In this document: in pieces, positions 8,052-20,809 of the stretch
Layout of the letters: every line of letters begins with the position of its first letter
Position numbering within the stretch: the first letter of the stretch is position 1
Assembly: GCA_015680685.1 (NCBI GenBank)
Contig: MNCI01007974.1
Location: forward strand, 422,716-467,530
From: Gnetum montanum
Taxonomy: Eukaryota; Streptophyta; Gnetopsida; Gnetales; Gnetaceae
Reading direction: 5' to 3'
DNA: 44,815 nucleotides
Program-made: the position numbers and the translations under genes
Notes under the pieces: generated by a model
Databases searched by the model: none
What the model was told of the DNA's origin: nothing
The model's input: the letters and a program-made list of their open reading frames with translations, nothing else

Positions 8052-10180
8052 GTTATATAAATACATAAATATGCATAAAAGGAAAAATAAAATGCTACTT
8101 GCTAAAATCAAATTGATGTTAAGAAAAACTTAATGGGAAAAATAGTAGGTATTCATAGACAGGCACATATTGGCAAGAGAAAAATTGCAAGAAAATGTAA
8201 AATGTGATAAAACAATGGAAGTAGTAGTGCATGTGCATCAAACCTAACTTGCTCACTAAGAAAAAATATGATGTATCCCTATTACCCAAGCCACAAATGT
8301 TATAGCAAAAATTAAATATGAAAACTAGATAACAACATGTTGTAATTGAATTAGTACATAACCAAAAGAAAGTACAAGCTTGAAAAATATATATAATTAA
8401 CTAGTAGGCATTGGGCACTAACATTGCTTAAACAAATAGAACCAACGAATGCAAAATGAAATGTAACATAACCAACATCCAAACAAAATTGGCTTGCACT
8501 AAGAAACAAGCAAAACATAGTACAAATTCTAAACCAATACCAAATTCCTACTTCTAGCTAAACATTACATTATAGAAACCAACCTAAACCAAAATCTAAA
8601 TCTTAATTGAATATTTCAAAACATGAATTAATCAGTAGCAACATCCTCTAAGTCCTCCTCATCTAAGCTCACATAATCACCCAAAAATCACACAAACAAA
8701 GGAAGTCCTAAGACTGAGTAAGGAAAACAAAATCAACAAATACTCCCTTATGGATTTGGTTGAAGGCATCAAATAGTTGGATGGTTATGCACATGGATTA
8801 GTTGTAGCCAAAAGTTAGCACACAAAAATACAAACCATCCAATACATCAAATAAACAAAACTTGAATAGATAATCAAAACCATCAATGAGAATTCATCAC
8901 CATCCATTAGCTAAATAAATAAAATTGGTGAGACGACAACCCACATGTTAATGGTTGTTTGGTAAGTCTAAAACCCATATGTTACTAAATTGATGAGTCT
9001 AAAACTCATATGTCAAATTCTTATTAAGTAAAAAATCTATATATTCTGAATTAGCCAAACTGAACTGATTACTAGACTAATAGATAGAGATCCAACAAAC
9101 ATATCCTTGGGTGGTGGGAAAAATGAACCTCTAAATATATGACAAAGTCAAAAACTGTGAACATAAAGAATCAACCATCCTAGATCTCACATAGAACATG
9201 AAGTTGATGAATCTAAAATGCATATAATTACTAAATGATTGGTGAGCCTGAATCTCAAACTAACAGTTAATAAACATTGCCAAACCAAATGTTTTCATGT
9301 ATCAAATGAGGACAAAAATCAAAGTATGAGTATAGATGAATGTCTAAAAAATACTAAAATATTACCAAAGACAAATCTAATTTTCTCATGGTTGTTCTAG
9401 GCTCTTACAACTACTAAATATCAAAAGTTGCTGATTTTTAGTTTTTAGGCATTCTAGAAGTCCAAAAAATATTATTTTTGGACATTTTTAAAATTCTCTA
9501 TTACCTAGAGGCTAGGGACTACTTTAAAAAAGTTGTTCCATTTTTCAAGAAAAACTCAAAAATACAATAAAATATTTTTTGCAACTAGGTCATGACAAAT
9601 GGCAAGGGTACCTCATGACTTGTGTTAGCATAATAAGCATTTTTATCTTTTGCTTCATTAGTATCCAAAGTCATCTTGGGGGTCAAAAACATGAAAAATA
9701 GTTTATAACCCTAGTTCTATAGCTAAATTCTTTGCGGGATTTAGAAAAAAGGCAAAATGTAGCTAAAATTAGTCAAAATGTAATCAAGCTTGATTATAAC
9801 ATTAACTAATGTTCCATTTATGATGACAGATCTCAAAAATATCCAAAATGTAGAAAATAATATTTTAATAATTAAATATGAGAATATAGGAAAATTGAAA
9901 AAGAAGTGCTAAACAAGATGAATACTAAATACAAAACCAAAATCTAAAATGTAAAATACCATATTACTCTACCTAGAATTGATGGCACCATAGAAAATGA
10001 TCCTTGCATAGCTTAGATTTTTCTAACAAGCCCCAAATCTTAGGCAAAATGATGAATTAATAATATAATATAAGTAAGATCTAAAATGAGATCTAATTGG
10101 TTGTATATTTGAATTTAGCTAGCTCTTGGTCAATCCAATAGAAATTCTTTCTTTGGCTTAGTCTTCAAGATGTTGAAAAG
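8052..10180. other. AT-rich flank without supported genes
   Basis: No frame longer than chance and no recognised domain is seen on either strand. At 8920-9270 a loose repeat (GATGAGTCTAAAACTCATATG-like, three or four decayed copies, partly self-complementary) is visible. This could be old repeat DNA or part of an unrecognised element. Confidence 0.5.
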
Positions 10181-10196
10181 GAAAAAGCTTATTATC
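10181..10196. repeat. Target site duplication of the LINE (left copy)
   Basis: GAAAAAGCTTATTATC is repeated exactly at 15409-15424, immediately outside the two ends of the LINE. Confidence 0.85.
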
Positions 10197-10849
10197 CGGG
10201 GGGTGTCGGACCTCGAAAAGAAGTTCTATTGATATTAACAGTGTATCAGTTACAGTAACCTAAAAAAGTCATAGGGTTAAGGTGAAAGGGGAAGCTGAGA
10301 GCACTATGCATGAAACTCAGACTAGCCTTATAAATAAACAAGTATTAAGGGAGGAAACCCAAATTGGGGCACCACCAAACGTCCACCCATGCTGACTCGT
10401 TACAAGATAGAAGGACATAGAATTAGATAAGGAAAGAAAAGAAAGAAAGAAAAAAAACTCTGAATTAAGGATAGAGAGAGTTCCAATGGTGACTCCTCAC
10501 AATAGAAATGAAAAGCTTCCTTGCAGAGATTACTGATGATGAGTGTTACTGGAATGCACAAGTCGTTCCCACAGCTACATGAGATGAACCAACTGATGTC
10601 TATCCAAATTGAACTTGGATGCTTGAGATGTGAGTTGGGAATGAATGAGGTAAAAGATCTGCAACTTCTCCAACCTAGTGAGCAAACATTTATTAGAATA
10701 ATTTGTACTTTGAAATATAACATTGCATCTTTGCTTCCAAATATAATATAAAATAGTAGGCCTAATAACTTTTCATAGAAACTTGAGATTAGCAGAAGTA
10801 ATGTTTAAAAATCCGAATATGACATCCTCTTGATATAGCTGGTATGAAC

Positions 10850-13800
10850 GAAAAACTATGGAAGCCCACTTCCACACATGTTGAGCAAAGGGACAATGCC
10901 AAAACACATGGACAAAGTCATCTTGTCCACCACAGAGAGGGCAATTGGGATTGGGAATTCCTAGATATTCTAACCATTTACCAATAGGTAGACCATGGTG
11001 GAGGAGACACCAGAGGAATTGCTTAATTTTGGGGAGCGTCGGAAGATTCCAAATATTTTGGAAGAGAGGGATCCAGAATGAAACTAACTCGTGTTTGTGC
11101 TAATGCTTATTGTAGTGTTGAATGACCTTAGATGGGTCATGCATGAGATGAAAGGGGATAGATGGTCGATAGGGTAAGAGTTTAACCCCATTAAGCCATT
11201 GAAGGCCTTGAAAAGGACTTTGCATTGTAACATCAATGTGCCAATGACCGTGGAGAAAGGAGTAGATCTGGACTAGGCAATGGTTCATTGCAGCCAACTC
11301 CCCATACAAATTGCTAAACTCAACCCCTGAAATCCAACGGCTAGCCATCCTAAGACAATTCAAGGATATGACACCTTTTCGAAACCACGAGGTAGCCACC
11401 TTACCCTTTGTGATGGCAAGGGGAGCAGGTGACAGAGGTAACCACCACGAACACAATCTAGAGAGGAGAGTAGGGTTGATCTTAACGTTAGTCTAGTCAA
11501 TGTAACTGTGCAGAATTTGCCAGGCCCTCCAGATGCTTTTGAAAACATGAGAACCTAGAAGAATGATAGTGAGAGGGGAAAAGATCCAATTGACAAAATG
11601 GATGCCTTTCCAGAAGGGCTTGTTTTTAGGACATGCTTGATGAAGCCATAATTGGAGGAGGGTCCCAATGATGTCTGAGGCATCTAAATGTTGAACCAAC
11701 CACTTAGCAACCAGGGTAATTCCCTGCTTATAGGAATTCAAAAGACCTAAGCCACCTTTATTCTTGGGGAGAGTAACAATATTCTAGGCGACTCGATGAA
11801 ATCCTTTCTGAGAGTCTTTAGAGGACCACAAAAAGTCATAAAATAGTCATTCAAGCTTCAAGTAGGCACCTTGGGAGGGGGCCCAACACGAAGAGTAATA
11901 CACATGGGTGGACGCACATATGGACTTACAAACCAAGTATTTACCTGCAAGTGTGAGGGGTTTAGTCTTCCATTTATCAAGTTTCTTTTGAATCTGAAGA
12001 ATAACTTGCTCCCAGAGAATAGATGTTGAACCTCTAAAATGGAAAGGGATCCCCAGAATCTTAACGATGTCTTGATCTTGGAGCTACTTCTAGTTATAGC
12101 TGCTCACATGGTTGTAATTTCCCAAAAAGCTATAAATAGAGGATTTATTTCAATTTATAATGGAACCTGAGAGTGTACAATATTACTCCACCCTTGATAA
12201 GAGGTGGTGCAAATTGGAAGCTATGTTTTAAACTAGAAAGAAAGAGTCATCGGTGAACTGCATATTGAGGAGTTGTTGTTGAGAGGAAGATAGGCAAACC
12301 CCAGTGAGAAGTTTCGTTTGAATGTTCACGTTAATCTGATGACGAAGAAAGTCTACGGCGATGATAAAGAGATAGGGGGCAAGGGGACAACCTTGTCGCA
12401 CTGACCTATGTATTGAAAAGGGAGAGGTAATGTCAAAGGTAGTGGCTATTCTTGCAGTAGCATCTAAGAATAAGCATTTCACCACATGCAAGAACTTAGG
12501 ACCAAAACCAAGTTTGGTCATGGTTTGCAAGATAAAATCCCATTTTATGTTGTCATAAGCCTTGGCATAATCAAGTTTCACTAGGAGAATATCTTGTCCA
12601 TCATCCTCGGCCCACTTGAGGCCTTCCCACGCTGTAACCACATTGTCTAAAATATTTCTACCAGGGAAAAATCATATTTGTTGGGGAGATATGATCTGGC
12701 CAAGAATTTTTTTTCAATCGTAAGGCAAGGCACATAGCCCAAATTTTATACACTACATTGAGAAGAGTTATGGAACGCCAATTGGAGGTATCGGCAAGAT
12801 CCCTAGACTTGGGGAGGAGACGAATTACCCCTTGATTTAGATTGGGCCCAAGGGAACCAATTGAGATAGCCTCATGAATGGCCTATAGAAGATCATTTCC
12901 CACCAAATCCCAATGATTTTGAAAAAATTGTACGGGGAAACCATCATAACCAAGAGCCTTTCCCCAACTTAACTTAGAACATGGCACTTGTAGCTCCACC
13001 AGAGTGATATCAGCGTCAAGACTTTGTAGCATAGTGGAGTTGATAAGGCGAGGATAATTGGGGGTGGCAGCCTTGAATGAAGAGATGTCCATTGGGGTTG
13101 TTGCAAAGAGGGTTTCATAGTGATTCTTGAGAAAAGAGAGGATACTGTTGTGGTCAGTAATTGTGGTACCATCGCTAGAGATTTTGTCTATAGAGTGCAA
13201 AGGGGAAGCAAAATTGAAATACTTGAAAAATTCTTTACAGTGTTCATCTTGAATATTTAACCAAGTGAGCCAACTTTTAGTTAGGGCACTTTGTGCTTGG
13301 TACACATCCCAATGTTGAAAGGCTAATCTTGCTCTAGCTAGCTCCTCATGAACCAGAGTATTGAAGGGATCTTGATCTAGTCTATTAGTGAGATGTTCAA
13401 TAGTGAGGTGAATTTTTTTGTATTCTTGTCTGGCCTGAGTAGCTACTTCCTTACCATACGAACGAGCAAAGTTCCGTACTCGACATGAAGCCCGATGCCA
13501 CCAGTTAATCCAACCCACCTGAGTTAGGGGCCTAGGTTCAGCATTCCAAAGGTTGGATAGAAGAAGTTGGGCTACATGAGAGGAAAAACAATTGTTGTGT
13601 AGTTGGAAAAGATGGAATTTTCGTTGGTGAGGGCTACCATGAATCTTGATGGAGATGGAGATAAGAAGATGGTTTGATAAGGTGGCATGGTGATGAACCG
13701 TAGTAGTGGGGAGGGCTTTCCAGAAGGAAAGGGTCGAAAAATAGAACCTATCTAACCTACTACAGATACGAGCCTACCCAAGATGGAGATTGCTCTAGAT

Positions 13801-14373
13801 AAGTCTCTGGAGGGAAATGCCTACGGAGGTGTTTGCCCCATCAGAAAGGTAAAACCTGTTCTTGAAGGTGGACCAACTTTGATACTCAAGATTGGGCAGT
13901 TGAAAAAACACCCCTCTGAGCTTATCTTGAGGGAATTCAACCATATTAAAATCTCCTCCAAAGATCCAAGGCACTAGGAGAAGAGAATTTGCAAGTTCTT
14001 GCCAAAGGAGAGCTCATTCTGTGAAGTCGTTCAAGGCATAAATCAAGAAAATACCAAATGGACCATGCGAGGAAGAGAAGGTGGCCCAAGAAACTCTATG
14101 CCCAGAATCAAAACCACTTTGAAGGATTTTAGATTTCCAGTAGGGCAAAAGGAGAATGGTCGTGCCTCCTTTCCCGCTTGCATGGGATGTTGCTAGGATT
14201 GAAGAGTGAGGGAGAAACCAATGGGTAGAAAAGGATAAAAGGTAGGCCGAAACCTTAATTTCTTGAAGGAGAACAAAATCAAAGGCTATATTAAGACTAG
14301 AAATAAAGTTTTTTGCTCGCTTCCATTGAAGCCTAACAGTAAGGCCTCAAACATTCCATGAAAGGAGGTTCAT
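10850..14373 (-). pseudogene. LINE ORF2 (endonuclease-reverse transcriptase)
   Basis: It starts at ATG 14373. The apurinic-type endonuclease begins MNLLSWNV, stop, GL (an Arg codon CGA has become TGA) and retains LLQEIKVS and GGDFNMVEFPQDKLRG near 13920. A linker with WRSITLLNVVYKIWAM precedes the reverse transcriptase: VKLDYAKAYDNIKWDFIL, SVRQGCPLAPYLFIIAVDFL and the catalytic box FTDD (12641-12228; usual FADD). The C-terminal zf-RVT region near 11040-10850 reads FLWCLLHHGLPIGKWL and CPLCGGQDDFVHVFWHCPF. Several stops and frameshifts make it inactive. Together the domains nick target DNA and copy the RNA in place. Confidence 0.8.
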
Positions 14374-15400
14374 GAAGAAATAAGGGGCAGTTTGGGTGAG
14401 AGGTCAATGGAAGGTTCGGAAGTCAAAGTATCAACTTCCATTGTTCCTGACAGGAAGGCAAAGGAGTTGTTGGTGGAGACAAGAGCCATGAAAGTTTTCA
14501 GTGGAGAGGAGCTTGAGGGAAGAGTAGAACTGAAGGAAGCTTTAACTTGTTTCCTTCCACTACCCGCCACGAACTCATCCACCAAGATTGAGTTTGTGAC
14601 TGCCTTATAGGGGATGACATGGGTGGAGGTGTGAGTACCTTATTGTTGTTTTTGTGGCTTGGAGGGGCAAGACTAAGAGGAGGATTATGGAGTTGTTGGA
14701 GAAGGAGAGTCGAATTTAAAGGATACTGAGGATGGGCGTAATGGTGTGACTAAGGAATGGATTTTCTGAGATGCTACAGGTTTTTTCTCTGGCTAGGATG
14801 GGGTACTTCAATATATGATGCTCAGCCCTATGACAATAGCTACACGAGTTTGGAAGGTAAAAATAGTCCACTTTTTGGGTGAAGAGTTTTACCCTAGTAG
14901 CAAGGGTTAATGAGGTCTTCCGAAGAGCGATGTCCAGTTCAATACAATAACGATGAATTTGAGTTCCATTAATCACCGTATAATGCTCAGAAATAATAGG
15001 ACCCAGGGTGCTCACAATGTCCCTCTCCACAGATGAGAAAATAAGTGGAAGATTGGACAATTCCACGTAATAGGGACTTATATTAAAAGCAGGATCGTTG
15101 ACATTAAAGTCAAATTTTCAAGCACGTGCTATTAAAGTTGCATTCCCTGTTGGAAAAATTTTTAAAGAGAGAACCTTCTCAACCTTAGAGGCATCAGATA
15201 GTTCTACCAAAATAAAATTTCGAGCGTAGAATCGAGCATGAGAAACCTGAATGCCCTGGGGCTAAAGGAGGTTTTGAACTTGAATGTTTATGCTTGGGGA
15301 CCTTGGTAAGAATTCCAAAATTTGAAAAAAAAATAAAGTGAGTAGCAAAATCTTTAGAAACTACTTTAAAAATATCATCAGGTAAAAGGAAATCAATTGG
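14370..15400 (-). pseudogene. LINE ORF1 (RNA-binding, CCHC)
   Basis: Decayed ORF1. The longest clean piece (15066-14716) reads through LSNLPLIFSSVERD, IHRYCIELDIALRKT and a zinc knuckle CSYCHRAEHHILKYP in which the final Cys is Tyr. Upstream, frame pieces with FYARNFILVELSDASKVEKV match the N-terminal domain (DUF4283-like) of plant LINE ORF1. A Ser-rich C-terminal piece (14585-14370) is in another frame, so at least one frameshift is present. Its stop TGA overlaps the ORF2 ATG (ATGA). The protein would coat the LINE RNA. Confidence 0.65.
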
Positions 15401-15408
15401 AGATGAAA

Positions 15409-15424
15409 GAAAAAGCTTATTATC
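15409..15424. repeat. Target site duplication of the LINE (right copy)
   Basis: An exact copy of 10181-10196. Confidence 0.85.
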
Positions 15425-15636
15425 AAGGAAAAGTTGTCTAGTTTATAATCTTGTCATTGTTTGGTAGGGTGTTTTTAAGGTTAAAACTAAATTAAAATGA
15501 ATTTCTAATTTCTAAAATGTATTTTTAAATCTTTTTCTAACATGAGTTGTGCCCAACACTAGTTTAATGAGTATCTTCTATGAGAAAACCTAATGACTAT
15601 ATCTAATCCCATGCTTATAGCTATAACTAAGCCTAG
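15425..15636. other. Short AT-rich spacer
   Basis: It continues the sequence into which the LINE inserted. Nothing recognisable is seen between the LINE duplication and the chromovirus LTR. Confidence 0.5.
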
Positions 15637-16679
15637 TGTAGTAACACCCCTTCTAATTCCCTTGTGCTTGTCCTACAAGTTGTTTTTGTAAGTTTTGGAC
15701 TTGAAGAAGACTTGGATGAGTGTGTTCTATTTTTGTGTGTCTTCTTGTGTTGATCTTTGTTGATGATGATTCCTAGATGTTTCAGCATGTTTCAGGGTGT
15801 TTTGGACTCATTTTGATGAGTCTAGGAAATTCCAGGGTCTATGGGGACTTACTTGGAGGCATCTAGAGGTTTTAGATATCAAAAAAAGCATTTTTGTGGT
15901 TGGCCCTTGTAGGTGGAACATCCCATCAAAAATAGGGATGTCCCAGCTAAAATGTTCTAATTTTGCAAATGGAATCTTGAGCGAGACATTCCACCAAAAT
16001 TTGGGACATCCTAGGACAAGATGGGATGTCCCAATAAAACATCAAACATTCCAACCAAGAGCTAGATTTTCATAGAGGATGTCCTAACAAAGCCAAAGAT
16101 GACCCAAACAGATGAAGAAATTTTCAAAAACACCCATTCCAATTTGGGAAATAGCTAGAACATGATGAAAAAAAGATGGAAACAAGCAAGAAGAAGATGA
16201 GAAGACTTGGAAAACATTTAGAAACCCCAGGATGAGTTGAGGAAAGGTCTATGGGGTTCTTATCTTTTTGTTTAACATAAATATTGATGTATTCATCATT
16301 GTTGAAGGAGGAGGAGTGAGAAAAAATGCTCTTGAAAGTGGAGAGCTAAGCAAGAAAGAGAAGGTGAGCACATTGGATGAGAGAAATTGGTGATTATAGC
16401 TCCAATATTAGCTTGTGGTGTGTTGGTTTATGTGTTCTATTTTCTTATATCTCACTTGTAAGTTGAAATTTGAATTCGAGATTATGGGAGAGATTTCTAT
16501 TGGTTGTGTCTTGCATTAAGAACAACCTTGTATGGTTATAGAGCCTTGTGCTCTACAATATCATTTGAGTGTGATAGGTTTTGGATGCTTGTGGGTTGTG
16601 TGAAGCCTATTGTAATATTCTAATCAATTAATAGAAGATAGCTATTTCTTGTTTTCTAGCATAAAGTTTTGTCTTTGCA
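15637..16679 (+). repeat. Probable 5' LTR of chromovirus B
   Basis: It starts TGTAGTAACACCCC and ends TTTGCA just before a tRNA-Met-like primer site, at a plausible distance upstream of gag. Only one copy lies in the window because the 3' half of the element is missing, so the left boundary rests on the TG start alone. Confidence 0.5.
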
Positions 16680-16692
16680 TAGTATCTGGATT
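16680..16692 (+). promoter_or_regulatory. Probable primer binding site, tRNA-Met type
   Basis: TAGTATCTGGATT resembles the tRNA-iMet site TGGTATCAGAGC usual in chromoviruses, at the expected place after CA. Confidence 0.4.
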
Positions 16693-16873
16693 TAGTATGT
16701 TGAACATGATTTAATTATTGGAGTAAACTAGCTCTAGCACTATTGGTATTTAATCCTAGTTTTATTGTTGCTTGAATTTTGGTTGAAGATTTTGTCAATT
16801 TTAGATATGATCCAAGAAGAAACAGGTGCAATATTTGAATTGAGACATGGAGAGTATGAAGTCTGTCTTCTAG

Positions 16874-17960
16874 ATGATGGTTGCTCAATTAGATGAAATC
16901 AGCATGAAGGTAGATAGAAATGCTAGTTCTAGTCATATTTAGACCTATAGAGGTGAAGAGCATGTATGTTAAGATGAAAAAGTTTCACAGCCAGGTGAAG
17001 ATGGAGTGGATAAAGAGGAAGGTCAATCTAGCTATGCAAGTGTAGGAAATCATCAACTAAGGATTCCAATGGGATGGAATCCTATTCCTCAAATAAGAGA
17101 TCCAAGGGTTCTAGTAATGTTCAATACTTCTTCAAGCAAGATTGATGATAAAGATGAGGCAAGACTTGTGAGAGAATTCAGAAATGCTTCAAGAATTCCA
17201 TATGTAGAGTTAAAGACTTTTAATGGTGTAGATGACACCAATGCTTTTGTGAGTTGGTTAAAGGCACTTGAGAAGCATTTTCAATTGGAAGAGATATCAA
17301 ATAACTTGATGGTACCTATTTTTGAATTTAGATTAGAAGGTATGGCTTTTACTTGGTGGGAAAAGGAGTTGCAAGGTTATGAAAGATGAAATGGTCAACT
17401 TATCAGAGATTGGGACATGATGAAATATAAGTTAAATAGAAAATTTGAATAGTTTCATTAGAGACAAGAAACCACTATGAAGTTAAAATTCCTAAGGAAA
17501 GATGATAAGAATGTCAAAGAATTTTACATTGAATTTTGTGATCTATTCCATCAAGCTAAGGTAACTTGGGAGGAGTATGTATAAGCTTCAATCTTTATAG
17601 GTGATCTAAAAATGGCATACTAGCAGGAGTTGTCTTTTTATGGGCCACAAAATCTTGATGAGGATCATGATTTGGCACTTAAGGCTAAGAAGAAATTAGG
17701 TGTATTTGAAAATTGGTGAAAAAAGAACTTCTAAGGTGAAGGAGAAGGGATCTAGATATGATAAGGGATCCAAGTCTAAATTTAACGACAAGGAGGACAA
17801 CCAAGATAAAAAGGCTAAAAGAGGTGATGAGAATGGAAAGGCCAAGAAAGACCAAGGCAAGGAAGGCAAAGGTTAAGGCAACAACTAATCAAAATTACAA
17901 TACTTCAAATGTGAAGAATGGATACACAAGTAATGGGAATTGTTCACTACACAAGGCAAC
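16874..17960 (+). pseudogene. gag: gag of element B
   Basis: The frame from ATG 16874 includes two early stops, then a long clean stretch to 17389 with IPYVELKTFNGVDDTNAF, EKHFQLEEI and AFTWWEKELQGYE (capsid domain). After a stop it continues through WDMMKYKLNRKFE and VKEFYIEFCDLFHQA to about 17720. A Lys-rich tail and a ruined zinc knuckle (YFKCEEWIHK near 17900) follow in shifted frames. It would form the particle of the chromovirus. Confidence 0.65.
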
Positions 17961-18109
17961 CAAGGGAAAATATGTGCAAACCATAGAGGTGGAGGAGACA
18001 TCAAGCCAAGCTCTTCAGAGAGGCAATCCTAATGCTCCAAAAATTAAGAATGTTTTTTCAAATAAATTATTGTGCATTCATTAGAAATGTAAATAGATGA
18101 GAACATCCT

Positions 18110-20809
18110 AATAGGAAGCTGTTGTTTTGAATTGGGACTAGTTGTTTTCTTAGTGGGGAATGGATTCATGTTTTGATTGATGGGTGAGCCCAGGAAAATG
18201 TTATTTCTTCTAAGGTAGTTGCTAGATTGGTTCTAGTAACTAATACTCATCCAAGACCTTATAAGATGCATTAGTTGTCTAAATATTTTTCCCAAGAGGT
18301 GAGGGAACAATGTACTTTAAAATTTTAAATTGGAAGTTTTCATGATGTTGTCAAGTGTGATGTGCTTCCAATAGATTATGCTGATGTAATTCTTGGTAGA
18401 CCTTGGAATTTTGACAATCATGCTTAGTTTGATGAAGCAATAAATATGTGGAGTGTTACTAGACCTAATGAAATCCATGATTTGATTCCTATGATAGCTA
18501 AATAAGTGAGGCAACAAAACTCACTTAATGATTTCTTAATTCTTCTAGGAGAGAGAAAATATATTAAGGAACATGATGAAACTAGTTTTGGTTTCATTGT
18601 TATGACAACAATTACTACTAACCATAATAATGTACAGGTTGAACTTCCTATAGGTGTGCTAGACTTGAAGGAGAAATTTCCCAAGGTGTTCAAGGGAAAA
18701 TTGAATGAACTACCATCGATGAGGAATGTGCAATCTCAGATTGACTTCATTCCTAGTGCTACCATTCCAAAAGAGAGAGCTTACTAAATGACACAAAATC
18801 AAGGGGTTGAATTGCAATGGTAAGTAGAAGGATTACTTGCAAATGGCTTCATGAGGGAATCCATTTTACCTTGTGCAGTTCCAACTATGCTAGTGCCAAA
18901 GAAGGATAGTGATGAATGGAGGATGTGCATTGATTCTAGGGTAGTGAAAAGGATAATAGTAAGCTACAAGTTTCCTATTCCAAGGATGGATGATATCCTT
19001 GATATCCTTACAAATGTTGAAATTTTTAGTAAAATTGATTTGAAGAGTGGGTACCATCAAATCAGAATCAAACCTTGTGATGAGTGAAAGACAACTTTCA
19101 AAACACCAGATGGATTGTTTGAATGGTTGGTGATGCAATTTTGGCTCATGAATGCACCTAATACATTCATGAGGTTGATGCATGATGTATTAAAGAACTT
19201 GATTGGTAAGTGATGCATTGTCTTTTTTTGATGATATTTTGTTGTATAGCTCTAATGAGAAAGAACACTTGGATCACTTGAGGATGGTGTGCCTTGGTTT
19301 GGAGGAGGCATAGTTAGTGATCAATGTGAAGAAAAGTCATTTCTTCAAGAGGAAAATAATATATTTGGAGCATTTCATTTGTAAAAATCAAATTCTAATG
19401 GACGATATTAAGGTAAAGGATATTAGGGATTGGCCAACTCCTAAAAATGTTTAGGAGGGAATATCATTCCTTATTTTAGCAGGTAATTTTAGTAGTATTT
19501 TGTGGCTTATGTTTACTTTGTTTAAGAAAGATAAGAAATTTAGGTGAAATAATTAAACCCAATGGAGCTTTGACCTATTAAGGTATAGATTACCAGTGAA
19601 GCAATGCTTGTAATTCTAAATTTTCAAAAGCTTTTCCAAGTGGAGGTGGATGCAAGTGGAATTGCCTTTAGTGGGGTACTTTCACTAGAAGGTAAGCCCG
19701 TTGCTTTCCTTTCTGAAAAGTTGAATGAATCAAGGCATAAATATAGCATATATAAGAAGGAGTTGTATGTTACTCTTCAAGCGATCAAGCATTGAAGGCA
19801 TTACTTGTTGTCCAAGGAATTTACTTTGATGACAAACCATAAAGCACTTCAATTTCTAAACTCATAAAGGAAGTTTAGTATAAATCACATGAAGTGGATT
19901 ACACAATTACAAGAGTTCAATTTTGTGTTGAAGCACAAAAGTGGGAAGGCTAATGTGGTGGCTGATGTGTTATCCAGGGTGCATGTGGGGAATTTCAATG
20001 TACCTCATGTGGAAGGTATGGGTGATTTTGCTTCTTTTTATGAGCATGATGTTGATTTTGGGTAGGTTTTAAGGAGCCTCAAAGATCCATTGATGAATAG
20101 GATAAACTAATGGAGGAACTGTCACATTCAAGATGAACTATTATTTAAGAATGGAAAGGTATGTGTTCCTAATTATGATTATAGGAAAAATATTTTGTTT
20201 GAAAAGCATTGTAATGACATGATAGGTCACATGGGTAGGGATAAAACATTGGAACTTATGAGTAGGCACTATTTTTTACTTGGTATGGTAATAGAAGTTT
20301 CAAAATTTATGAATGAGTGCTTAACATGTCAAAAGTTTAAAGGAGATAAAGGTGTCAATGCACACTATATGCCTATGCTAATTCCCAAAGGTTCATGGCA
20401 AAGTATGTCAATGAAATTTGTGAGTGGTATTCCAAAGACTGAGGGTGGAAAGAATGTAATTTTTATTGTTGTGAATAGGTTCTTCAAGATGGCATCTTCT
20501 ATTCAATGAAAGAAGGTGAGTGGTGCTTCTCATGTGGAAAATTTATTTTTCTAGCATGTTGTGAAGTTTCATGATATTCCTTTTAATATTGTTAGTGACA
20601 ATGACTTCAAGTTCACATGTCATTTTTGGAGGTCCCTTAGGAAGATTCTAAAGACAAAATCAAATTTCTCTAATGCATATCATCCATAATCTAATGGTCA
20701 AATAAAGGTGGTAAATAAATCCTTGCTAGAAATATTGAGATGTTTATGTGATGGATAACTAAATAGGTTGAAAAAATTGTTGTGTCATGCTAAATTTTCA
20801 TATAATAAT
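18110..20809 (+). pseudogene. pol: pol of element B (PR-RT-RNase H-IN, interrupted)
   Basis: The protease remnant includes CDVLPIDYADVILGRPW (about 18358-18420). RT at 18850-19260 shows LVPKKDSDEWRMCIDSR, FPIPRMDDILDIL, SKIDLKSGYHQIRI and FFDDILLYS in place of the usual YFDD box. RNase H (19600-19980) has VEVDASGIAFSGVL, NHKALQFL and KSGKANVVADVLSR. Integrase has a GHMGRDKTLELMSRHYF and CLTCQKFKG zinc region (20195-20345), then core pieces MKFVSGIP, VSDNDFKF and SNGQIKVVN. Numerous stops and shifts make it dead. The reading breaks off at 20809 after FSYNN at the D LTR. Confidence 0.8.

Larger units (their letters stand above)
10197..15408 (-). mobile_element. L1-type LINE, near full length
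   Basis: A 5.2-kb non-LTR retrotransposon in minus orientation, bounded by a perfect 16-bp duplication. Order from its 5' end: ORF1 with a zinc knuckle, then ORF2 with endonuclease, reverse transcriptase and a C-terminal zinc-binding (zf-RVT) region, then a 3' region of about 650 bp. The 3' end lacks a long poly(A). ORF1 homology begins almost at the insertion boundary, so it may be slightly 5'-truncated, as is usual for LINEs. Confidence 0.85.
15637..20809 (+). mobile_element. Element B: Ty3/gypsy chromovirus, 3'-truncated by element D
   Basis: The order LTR, primer site, gag, protease, reverse transcriptase, RNase H, integrase is typical of a plant chromovirus. It stops inside the integrase core, where the LTR of element D begins. 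The integrase C-terminus, any chromodomain and the 3' LTR should lie to the right of D and are not in this window. Confidence 0.75.

Noticed and set aside
8052-10180. A host gene in the AT-rich spacer
   Set aside because: No long frame, no splice-linked coding stretch and no recognisable domain on either strand.
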